Part shown: in pieces, positions 34,260-44,900 of the stretch
Position numbering within the stretch: the stretch's first letter is position 1
How the letters are laid out: every line of letters starts with the position of its first letter
Source of the DNA: Capitulum mitella
Taxonomy: Eukaryota; Arthropoda; Thecostraca; Pollicipedomorpha; Pollicipedidae
Assembly (NCBI GenBank): GCA_030062745.1
Contig: CP099844.1
Span: 26,598,596-26,662,595, forward strand
Length of the DNA: 64,000 bases
Reading direction: 5' to 3'
Notes under the pieces: model-generated
Seen by the model: the letters and a program-made list of their open reading frames with translations, nothing else
The model's database searches: none
Told to the model about the DNA's origin: nothing
Position numbers and translations under genes: made by a program

Positions 34260-35640
34260 GCCTGAGAAGGGCCCATAGGGGTCCCGTATGAACTCCACAG
34301 GGTCTCCGTGAAAACCTGACGAATTTTTGATGCACTCAGAGAGCCTCCGGGAGGACTGATGAGATCCAGAGACGACAAGATGGCCCCTAAGAGAGATAGC
34401 CTTTAAAACTCCTCCAAAACCCCTGAATCACACGAGGGACCCAACGCGGCAAAGGGTCTCCGAAATCACTAAAAGGCCCCTGAGACGGCAAAATCTTAAG
34501 AGGGTGACTAGGCCGGCATAAAGAACCCCTGGCCAACCAGACGGGTCCATAAACAGGGATTCATCGGCGATCTTTTCAACCTCAAGAGGAGCCCCAAATG
34601 AGCTACACTGGTGTTTTTGAAAACCTGAGGCATTCTTGATGGGAGGCGGGGGGGGGGCTCCGGGAACATCAGGTGGGTACTGAGACGGCAAAATGGGCCC
34701 TTACACGACAGAGGGCTCCGAGACAGCCCAAAAGGTCAGAGAGGCCCTTTAACGAGGAGGCAAAGAGTACAAGAAAGTCTCTGAGACGGCATGGGGAACC
34801 TGAACGGCCGGAAAGCCCCGAGTGTGTTAAGCGGGCTCCTGGCAGAGAAAAGGTCCCCTGAGACTACCAGCGAGGCCCATGAAGCGCCAACAAGGGCCGT
34901 TGATACGGCTAGAGGGGCCCTAAGACTGCCAGATATACCCCATGTAGTAGTGGAAGACCACTGATACAGCCATGAAGATCACCAAAGACGTTCAGAGGGC
35001 CCATGACACTGCACAGGGGCCCTGAAATCGCCAAAAGGTCTTTTGTAACTGCCACACGGCCCCTGAGACGGCACAAATGTTCTCCAGAGACGATGAGAGG
35101 GGCACTTAAGACAACAGGGGGCTCCCGAGACTTTTAGAGATGGGCCTTTGGGACTGCTAGGTAGCAGTCTCTAGCAACAGGGACCCATGAGACGACCAAA
35201 AGGGCCCCTAAAACTACTGAACCTTGAGATTTCCAGGCACCTCCTGAAACAGCCGAAGGAAGGACTGCCAGAGGCACCTCTGTCGCGGCAGAGAGGGACT
35301 TATAGAGGGCCCATTTTACTCCCTGAGGGACTCCTTATAGCGCAAAAATGTCTCAGGGACGACGGAAGGGACCTCGAGGTGGCCATAGCACCCCTGAAAC
35401 TGCCACATAGGTCCCTACATCCGACCGAGGTGTCCCTAAAACTGTCAAAGGAGCGTGTGAGACGTCCCGAGAGACACGTGGAACTGTAAACGGAACCTGA
35501 GACCACTAGAAAGCCCTGACACGGCAGACGGCACGGGAGCACTAAAAGTGTCCACTGTAATTGCTAGAGGGAACCTACCCTAAATTAACCTAAGCTGCCA
35601 AAGATTCTTCAGAGACTACTGGGGGACAGAGGGGCTCCTG
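34260..35640. repeat. ~30-bp degenerate minisatellite, 1.4 kb
   Basis: Some 40 loose units carry CCTGAGACGGCAAAAGGGCC-like cores with variable spacing. It recalls in style the blocks at 1,795-2,345 and 52,500-52,745. Frames open through it are repeat artefacts. Confidence 0.75.
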
Positions 35641-36785
35641 GACCGTCCCTGGAAAGTGTCTGGAAACAGTAAGATAAGGACACGGGATTCTATGTACAGG
35701 GAGGGAGAGAGAATCCCGTTGTTTTTGTCATATTTCGGCCATTCTGCATGGCAAAAAGCGCAAAATTTTTCGGAACAAGGTGACGTCTTTAATTTTTTTC
35801 GGCTACTTCATGTGGCAAAAAACGCAGCATTATACCGCATACTTTCGTCTGGATCCGCGCGGAGCCACCCTTTTTCATGTCTGAAGAGCAAAAAATGGGG
35901 GAGGGGATCTGGCCTGGACGAGGGTTCCACGATGACCATTCACCCCCATCCCCATTGGCGAAATCCTGGATCTGCCCCTGAATTGCAGTGAGTGGTGAGT
36001 TGAATAATGAGAAGTCATAGGCGTCGTTAACGATTTGGGTCAACCAAAATGAACAGCTGGCCGAGAGGTGTCGATTTGCATTCTTTTGGGAAAGGCCCTG
36101 GCCCACCCAATGTTGATTTGGGCCCATGCAATGTTGCCTTGAACCCACCCAATATTTCGTGACGGTTTTAAAGGGAAATGAATAATAACAACGAAAAGAA
36201 TGGCCGCAACAGATAAGAGACAGATGAAAAGTAGAGAATAAAGTTTAAAGCAGTGTATCTATCTATATTTCTATCTTCTATCTACATATAACTATGCACA
36301 TGGGGATAAATGTAATTTTTCATTCAATAAATAGTAGCAAAAAACTTACAGATTTCTGTTGGTCAAACTGAAGTGGGCTAAATCCGTTGAGAAGTGGGCT
36401 AAATCCCCTCAACCACATTTGGGGGAGGTTGGGTTGTCTGGCCCTCGGCTTGTCCCCCCAATCATTTACAGAAATCGACGCCCCTGCAACTGGCGTTCGC
36501 AGAAGTGATATTTAAGACTGGCGTTGCACTGCCGATGGCAGAAGTAGGTAGGGTGACACTCTTTCCCCTCCCCTCGCAACAACCACGCTGCTCGGCAGGC
36601 TCTGCAAGACGCCGCGTAGTGTAGCTGGCTCACACTTACACGCGAACGTCGTGTCAGTTTGGCTGGCCACAGAGACATCGTATGAATCGGAGCCACCTCA
36701 CCGCGCCTGCCCCAGCATCCAAGCAACAACCCAGCTCAGCATTGTCTACTTCCATGCTCGTTCTGTCAACCACACGACCCGCATT
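35641..36785. other. Intergenic DNA with a possible MITE end
   Basis: Around 35,960-35,985 the string GAAATCCTGGATCTGCCCCT resembles the right end of a hAT-type MITE, but the left end was not found. Near 36,250-36,290 there is a short TATCTA-type simple repeat. No gene. Confidence 0.4.
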
Positions 36786-36789
36786 CACC

Positions 36790-37100
36790 CACAGTACCCC
36801 GTCCTTTGGCCTCGTCTGTGACCTTGACCTTCGACCTCATGGGTCAAGTTCTAGTCGCGCTACGTGGGAACAGACTTTACATTGGATATGACGCCCCATT
36901 TTGGTTGCTTTGTCCCGTAGCCTGACTGCTCCGGTACCCAGTCCTTTCTCCTCGTTCGTGACTTTGACCTTTGACCTCCCGGGTCAAACTCTGATCGCGC
37001 CCCCTGGGGAATAGACATTTGATATGATACCCCATTAGTAGTATTTTGCCCCATAGCCTGGCTCTACTGCGAACCCATTTCTTTCACCTCGTAGGGTCAA
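36790..37100 (-). repeat. ~142-bp satellite, inverted copy
   Basis: Two and a half units of the 26,870-27,730 satellite in reverse orientation. TGACCTTGACCTTCGACCTC is at 36,819 and TGACTTTGACCTTTGACCTC at 36,960, 141 bp apart. Each is followed by GGGTCAA, an ATTGGATATGACGCCCCAT-like segment and a TTTGTCCCGTAGCC-like segment. Confidence 0.82.
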
Positions 37101-38400
37101 ACAGCGGTTCGTAAACGAAAACTGACTGCATGTTTGTGAATGGCTCCCCGAGTTTTTCCCGGCATGAAATCATTTCTGAAAACTTAACTGGACGATGAAC
37201 TGATGACGAATTCGGATACGAATGCAACCCTATGTTAACAAACGTATATTTAAAAACGTATGTACCTATTACTGAAATAATCATGAAAAGATCCCAAATT
37301 TATAGCTGTCTGATTTTTACATGTGTTTCATTGTACCATAGGCGTGGGAACATCTCAGAAAGAGGGGTACCCAAGCAAGGGCGCGGCCAGGATTTTCTTA
37401 AAGGGGGGGGGGGCGAAGCTCAGTGTGAACTGAAATCATACGAATACCGTCTGCTGGGGAGACGAAGTGCAACGGTTTTCACAAAAATGCGGGTCTGAGG
37501 GCGAGCTACGTCCCCCAGTCCCCCTTTCTGACTGCTAATGCGTGCCAGTTAATTTTTAAGTCGATTCCTACCACGCATCGCCATTCGGTTAACTTTCAGC
37601 ATTCTCGGAAAGTGGGGATGCCATGGCACCCACGGACCCCCGCGTCCCTACGCCTATCCATCGTATAATTCCATATTTCACAGCTCATCTGACTAATAAA
37701 CTGCATTAAATTTATTTGCACAAGGTTTTGCGGTGAATCCAAACTGAATCAACTGGCACATGCCCTTGAATCATAACCGAATCCATTCTTTTAAAAAAAA
37801 AACATGTGAATCTGAAATAGAATCCATGGGCGTAAAAACGGGGGGGGCATGACCCCCTGACTTTTGAAGGAGTTAAGCATTAGCTCTAGGAGAGCGGCCC
37901 TTGTCTTTGCCCCTTCCCCTCGCCACCGCTGCGGACAGATTCAGTCACTGACAGCGATTGGTAGCGCACTCGCGAATTTATTCAGAGGAATCCAACATTA
38001 CGTATGATACTCCTGCTTCTTCTCCCAGCCTTGCTCCTGCTGACATACGTATACTACCATATCTTTCCAAACTCATTTTTTTTCAAAGCTAGAGCATTCA
38101 TTCTAAGCTCGATAAGGATTATTTCTTAGATATCAAAAATACTGTCTGATCGCAAAAACTTTCCCTACCTCTGATATGGTAGCTTTTTTGGCACAACTGC
38201 GTCGCAAATGTAAAGTTCCGCATATTTCCCTCGGATGAAAATGAGATTGTTGTCAAGGCCCGGGCCTGCAGTTTGTTGTGCTTGCGTCACCTGTGTTGGC
38301 TGGTCGCGTGCTGGAGGGGCACGCCAAGTTGGGGTGTTGTTAATTCCTCTCGTTGAAACTATAATGGATCGTTATTGAGTGAAGTTAACACGCAACGGCC
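37101..38400. other. Intergenic DNA upstream of ZNRF
   Basis: It contains several strings like small-transposon ends (AAGGGCGCGGCCAGGATTTT near 37,378, ATAGGCGTGGGAAC near 37,340 and its near-complement GTCCCTACGCCTAT near 37,645, and CATGGGCGTAAAAACGGGGG near 37,826). No target duplication could be matched. From about 38,240 the sequence is probably the promoter and 5' untranslated region of the gene that follows; no TATA box was identified. Confidence 0.4.
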
Positions 38401-38466
38401 ATGTTGTGCATCGGCGCTGTCGGGAGGTGAAGCTTGTTGTCTTGCCACTTCTGGAGTTGAGCCAAG

Positions 38467-38514
38467 ATGATTTTTAAGCCAGAGTGGAGTGACTTTGGAA
38501 CGGTTGTTGATTGA
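38467..38514 (+). CDS. Upstream open reading frame in the ZNRF leader
   Basis: An ATG at 38,467 opens a 15-codon frame (MIFKPEWSDFGTVVD) that stops at 38,512-38,514, only 8 nt before the ZNRF start codon. The distance and position suit a translation-damping upstream frame if this stretch is in the mature leader, which cannot be shown from sequence alone. Confidence 0.35.
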   Translation: MIFKPEWSDFGTVVD

Positions 38515-38522
38515 ACGTAGCA

Positions 38523-38907
38523 ATGGGTGCTAAACCAAGCACAGCACAGTCCCCAAGTCCAGGAGGAAGAGATCGTTCTTATCCAAGTATTGATGGAGGC
38601 ATTAGCAGCTCTGGGTACTATGGTGCCAATACGCCTGGCACTTCTGGGCAGAGTGGATCAGGTTCGAGCTCAGAAAGAGCTCGAGCAAGATCACTGTCTT
38701 ATATGCCAGATGACAGTGGTGCTGAGGCAGGTGGCTCAGGTTATGGATTAGGAGGTGTGAGCAGTTTTCTGAGAGGCAGATCAGTGGATATTGGTAGTCA
38801 GCAGGCCAACTTCAATTCCTTGGAGTCATTAACTGAAAATGGAGGCATCGGACGATTTCTGGGTGCCCATTCATTGCCAGGAAACCTGTGGTCACTGAGC
38901 CCTAATG
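38523..38907 (+). CDS. ZNRF2: ZNRF exon 1
   Basis: Residues 1-128 plus one base. The start is the ATG in GCAATGG at 38,523, chosen because MGAK is the conserved myristoylation start; an in-frame extension upstream has no ATG. The donor is AATG before GTAAGT. Base composition is near-balanced, unlike the GC-rich later exons. Confidence 0.93.
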
Positions 38908-41900
38908 GTAAGTAATTTGGGCAAGGAGCCTGTAGGATGTTTTGATGTACTTGTGAAGTTAAGTTGGATTTTGGGATTTAATGATCTGTAACATTTTGCT
39001 TTTTTATTTATTGCATATTGTATGGCTTTACTAGTATATTTTTCAAGTTAAGTTACATTGTGTAATTTTGATTGCTATTCATATGTTAACTAAAATGTGT
39101 CTTGATTGGCTTCTTTGCACTGGTTTTGCTGTTTTTCAGGATTTTGACACTTGTGGGTATAACTTGCCAGTGATTGATGTATTTTGCTGTATGATATAAT
39201 TATATGATGGCTACTTCATAAGCTAATCATTAATCATTCAGTTAATCGAGCATGCAAGCACATCGGCTCTCACTTCCTGCATTGGAAGCCAAGTTTAAGA
39301 TTGCCCTGGTGCAGGGCACTGTGGATCAGAATTCTCATGTGTGTATGCTAGGGCACAGGAAGCAGGGGGGCAGGTTGGGGGTAGCATCTCCTGCAACATT
39401 TTTGAAATTTAGTATGGATCCCATGGGTATTGACTGGGAATTATTGACCAGAAATGCTTCTTGACCTCCCATGCCCTCCTCCCAACTGTGAAGAATTTCC
39501 CCTGCCCCTAAGTTTTCTGTCTTAATTTGAGGAATTGAAACACATGTTATTAAGGTATTGCCCCAAATTAAGTGGGATGTGAATGGAATCTAGGCCTGAT
39601 AAAGTCTCATTGAGGTTTGCCTGTTTCACAACACAAGGTCATGAAGGACCATTGTGGTAAAGCATTTTGTAGATAACTGGCAATATATTTGCAGTGATAA
39701 ATATTTCCTAGACAACATGTAATCCCCCATCACTATATTTTGGACCATTGCAGAATTTGTCATTGCAAAATATTTAGCAAAACTTGATTCTACGATTTGA
39801 ATAAATACAGGTCCATGGTTTACCTGCTGCAAACATGTGTAGTGCTCAACCTGCTACAAACATGTGTAGTGCCACTGTTTTGCCTTATTTGTAAGCATGT
39901 TCCATTACTAGGAAAGAAAAACTTCATACAAAATTAACTCACAATTTGAAAATGTCATAAAGCTGGTCATCACTGTGTTGTGTGCTGCAGAACTTGGTTC
40001 ATTGGATGTCACATTGTGGCATCAGTTTTGTGGCATGAAGTTGCTGTCAGTATGTGCATTAACTTGAGCAAAACCATCCTTTGGCTTGTTTGTGTTTTGT
40101 ATGCTGGTGGGGCTTATCCTGGAAGCTCCACCATCTTGTGCAAAATGGACAAGCCAGTAATATTGTGGGTTGTAAAATCTAACATAATATGATGAATGTT
40201 TCTTGAAGCATCTACCAAGTCTTGAGTTCCTCTGCATGCTTGAGTTGTCACTACCAGTTGTAATTTCAGCCAGTTGACTCCCACTCGAGAGAGGGGGTCT
40301 CTGTTGGCTTCAGAAAAGTAGTAATCCCCTGTCTCGTAGGTCTCCAGCAGCCCTGCAGGAGAAGCCTGGCTGGCTGGACAATCTGGAGCGTTCTTGGGAG
40401 CTTTCTTTATGAACCGCCAGGTGGTCCAGTCGCCCGAAGGTTCCGAGACATCGATCGCGTCTGGCTCACCGACAGGTCGTCTCCTTCAGTTAATCTAACG
40501 TCCTCGCTGCATGTGGTGTACTGCGCGAACTCGCGCACTGACCGTCCTCAAACGGGAGGCGTCGTCAGGGCTGGAGTCGCGGCGCGAGATAAGCGCCGGG
40601 CTGAACTTGGCCGATAACCTTATCCCATCAACCGCCTCTGGACTTTTCGGCCGGCGTGAGCATACTTCCCGCCAGTACTCAGGAGGACAAGCAAATACGC
40701 TTTCCTGGTCAATATCCCGGACGATTAAGAGGTGTGTTAAGGCCCTTGGGTTCCTATCTTTTTTTTTCAAAAGGTCGACAAGCATCGTTTGTGTGGTCTT
40801 ATGGGATATAACGAGAGCCACGCGATGAGGTAGGTAAATTGCACATATATGCATAGTAACACCAAAGCTTTCATTTAACGAGCCACATAATGATCATGGA
40901 AAGAACCTGTATGCCAGGAGAAGCTGGGTTTCACGACTTTCAGGCAGAAGCTTTCACAAACTCTTGAAGATGGCCTAGAGACGAGACGTTGAGTCATATT
41001 TTCATACATATCCTTTACGTGTATCCTTTACGTTTCATGCACATCCTTTATGAAATCCAGTGTCTGGTGGTGTAAAGGAGTTGTTTGTTTCCGTAATCAT
41101 GCCAAGACGCAGGGAGCCAACACAGACCCTTTTTGTCTTTATTCATCGGTATGATGATATAAGGTGCATATTCGTCAGCTGCAGTGCGTCGATTTTGACG
41201 CGCGAATTCACTGGCGGCGGCAGCTCCGCTTGATCTCAGCTGGCGTCGGGGCGGTGTCACCGCGTCTGTCGATTTCCGACCATGCCGTTATGGACCTGTC
41301 TGTGCTATGCAGGCAGCACCGAGTGCTGTACGGTTGCGAGTGACGCGCAATCCAGCATCCTTTCTGTTGACACCGGGGAGGGCCATTTCGCTGCTAAAGG
41401 AATATGCCTTCGTTCAGTTTGCGATAGGGAATGCTGTTGTACAGAGTGAAAAAGTATACCTCCAAGTACGCGATTACATTATTATCTTACCTCGAAGCAC
41501 GCAGTTACATGATTATCTTACGCACGGTTGTATTACTAGTTATATCATACACATGCCATGTTGTGAATCTGATATTACAAACTAAATGAAAAGCAGCTTA
41601 TGCATTTGAGATGATCTTGGCAACGAATGGTTGGCTTTTGGACCAAGATGGTTTACATTTCTGCAAACCTCACGGCCATAACACTGAAACCGTGCTGGCA
41701 GCGGCGGCCATGTTGTCGTTTTTCCGGGATACGGCTTTCCTGGCGTTGGAACCAATGCGCAGCACCGACGTGGACACTGCAGGAACAGTGTACCCGGAAT
41801 GACGGAGGTCGAGACCAGACATGCTTTTCATTTTTACCGCGCACTATGAAACGAATCGCTGCTCCTGTGGCTGTTGCTCTGAGAAACAGGTCTTTGCGTA

Positions 41901-44900
41901 CGTTTTGCGAGACCGGGAAACAGGTCTGCACGTCTGGTAAAGGCTTGTAGCGCCTGGGCTGGTCCTGCAGTGGCGATTTCAACGTTAATTGTGTCGCTGT
42001 TGACCGTGCTACCAGGAAAGTTCGTTTTCAAATGCACCATAACTTCTGATTTATAATGGAACGGACGAAGTGATATTGGTCGAGCAAACAGTGTGGGTAA
42101 CGTGCATCCATTGTTTTGGGAGTCCTTTTTTTTCTTCAAGGACGCGTCGTGAACTCCGTTCGCGATGTTCGCATTGCCAGTAGGTTAGTCCTCGAGCGCT
42201 GTTTAGCATCGTGAATCATTGCGCTGCAAAGATAAATCATCGTATCTGCTGGGAAAAAGTATTGGACAGGGTCATTTGTTTACAATGCGTATGGAGGCCG
42301 CCATACTTACCAAAGCCATGCCTCGGCTCCCGGTGAGGCAACTTGTTGCACGTATCGGCGTAACTTGGGTGACACCACAGGTTAGTTTATGAACGCTGTT
42401 TGGCGAAATGTGTCAATCATTGTAACCCGGTGCGCCTCGTAGATCAGTTGATGAACGAGGCTCTGGACTTTGCGCTCCTGATTCTCGAACTTAGGGGCCT
42501 GGACACGTCCTCGACCCTGGAAGCGGTGTGATTCGGAACCTCCCCGCGTCGCTTTCCGTGGACGCACTGTCAGCCTCCGCTTCTGCCGACACTTCGCTCG
42601 CCGTTCGGCAGGGTCCTCACACTCGCTGGATGAAATGCGGCCGCCTAAGACCTCGTCCTCGGGCTCGACCGTCGTGGCCGCCGTCGGGTCGGGCAGCCGC
42701 TCCCATGCGGCTCTCAGGCTGAGGGCTTGCGCTATCCGCCCGGCGATGTCGCTGCAGCGGGATGGCGTGAGGCGGCTCAAATGGCGGGGCCACTCACGCC
42801 GTCTGGTCACGCGACGCCGGGCGTGACTGACCGCCGTCCGGCGCCGCGTGTGGGAGGCGACCGCGTGCCGTCCTATCTTCGGCCGGTGGTCAGCAGTAAA
42901 CGTCTGCGTCGGCTGCAGATGCTCGAAGTGGACAGTGGCTGCGGAGTAGTAGCCGCAGAAACTCACCTTGGACTGGCGGCCTTTGAGATGCGTGTTGGGA
43001 TCCGAATGGTGTGTTTATGTATAACGCCGGCACAAAAGCGGGCAGCGGACTGTTCAACATTTTGACAGTATGAAGTGCAGTTATTATATTATATATTAAA
43101 TTAAAAGCCTAGGATGTTGCATGAACAATTCTTTCTTTATTTCCCACTTTTACGGGCGATCTTACTCCTACGACGTATTTGTAAACGTTTTTTGGGGCTC
43201 CGTTGCTGCTATTCCCTTTTATGGCGCGCAGTGACAGGATGGCCTTAAGCAAGCAAACCGCCTCTCACTGTCGTCACTCTCCGGCTGGCCTGTTTGCCCG
43301 CCGCTCGCCGAACGCCCGCGTGACGTCACCCGTGACTCCCGGCCGCGTCACGTGGCCCGCAGGTATCGGGAGTCGGACCGCGTCCGTGATGCGTCCGATA
43401 GCGGCGCCGGCGCTGCGCACTCGCCCGAGATTGAACGCGGTTTCCCGCGGCGCGCCTTTAGACGTAGTTCCCCGTTTGTTCCCGTTGTCCTTGATCTGGA
43501 ACGTTGATTGCGGACCGTGTCGCACGCTCGCCCCTGGTGTGGTCGCGGTGGGCTCCTTTTCCGAGCCTCTTAAAAAAGAAATGGTTTGGGTGTTTTGGAT
43601 GGTAACACGGGGATGAGATGGCCACGTGTCGAGAGTCGTTGCGACAAATGGCATCTCACGCCTGCTGGCGGTTGGCGTTTGACTGAAGACGGCCGAGTCC
43701 TGCGACAGCGGCGGGCTGCAGTGTTTCCGGTGACGCGTCCGCTGCTCCGTCCTGTGCTGCGGGCCGGACGCCAGGCCGCCGCCGCGCGCCGGTCCGTCCG
43801 AGCCAGTCGGCCGGTCCCGCTCAGTCGGCCCCGCGGCGAGGCCACGCTGCCGGCCGGGGAGGGGCGGCAGGCCGGAGCGCCGCATCACGGCCCGTGACAG
43901 GCGTCAGTCCAGACTCGATTGACGGGTCTGCAGGCGGCCGGCCGGGCGGCGGCGCGTGCACTCGGCTGGCGCGAGTGAGGCGCCGTGTCATGACGCGGTC
44001 TTCGCTGGGCTGCGCACGCGGTGCGGCGGGTCGGAGAGTCTGCGTTTTTGCGGTTGCGTAACGCCTCGATCTGCATTCCACAACACGCCGCTGATCCGAT
44101 TTCCACGAGGTCGCTTAACGTACACTTCATGCCACATATCTGCGCCCGGTCATCAGATGTTCGCCAAAGTTTGTGCCGGCTCTCCGGGAGGTGCCAGTAA
44201 CGACGTCCCTGTCCGCGGCAGGGGCGTCCGTCACGATCTCCCTGACCGTGGCAAGGGACGCTAGTCACACCGTCCGTGTCCGACGCCGGCCCCCCGTCTA
44301 CCGCGCCGGCGCCGGCGCCGTCGGCGGCCGTCGGTGGCCGTCGGCCGCGGTCGGCTCTGTCGGTGCGCGGCGACGGCGGCCGATGGGTGTGGTCGTGAGC
44401 CGGTCGGGCGCGCAGGAGCCGCCCTCCAAGGCCCGCTCGCTGATCGCCTGGCTGAACGGGCGGCGGTCCGGCCGGCGCCGGCGGCGGCCGCCGCGAGGCC
44501 GGCGCGGCCGGCGGCGAGCCGCCGTCGCCGCCGACGCCGGAGCTGGCGCCGGAGGCGGCCGGTGAGCTGGCGCCGTCGGCCGAGCTGGCCGACGGCTGGA
44601 GGCGCGTGTACGACGTGGCCAACGTGCGTTTTCTGTCGGACGACGGCAGCGGCCGCGTGCAGGCCGTGGTGCCCGAGGTGCTGATCGGGCCCAACCGGAT
44701 CCGCCGCGTGCGTCACGTCGTCTGCGGTGAGGGAGCGGGGGCTGGGAGCCGCGCCTGCGTCTGCAGCGAGGGCCTGCCGCTGCCGTGAGGGAAGGGAGGC
44801 GAGGGAGCCGGGCTTGCCGCTGCCGTGAGGAAAGGGGAGGCGGCTAGGCGGGTCCGCGTCTGCCGTGAGGGAAGGAGAGGTGGAGAACCGGGCCCGCGTC

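Noticed and set aside
37330-37900. Possible MITE ends near 37.34, 37.38, 37.65 and 37.83 kb
   Set aside because: Inverted similarity is short and no 8-bp target duplication could be matched, so no element limits can be given.
40955-41010. Tail-like string (GAAGATGGCC..GAGACGAGACGTTGAG) recalling the end of Penelope-like elements
   Set aside because: Too short, with no coding remnant beside it.
42382-42966. 194-codon minus-strand frame in ZNRF intron 1
   Set aside because: Arg-rich with no motif, and partly covers a dispersed repeat.
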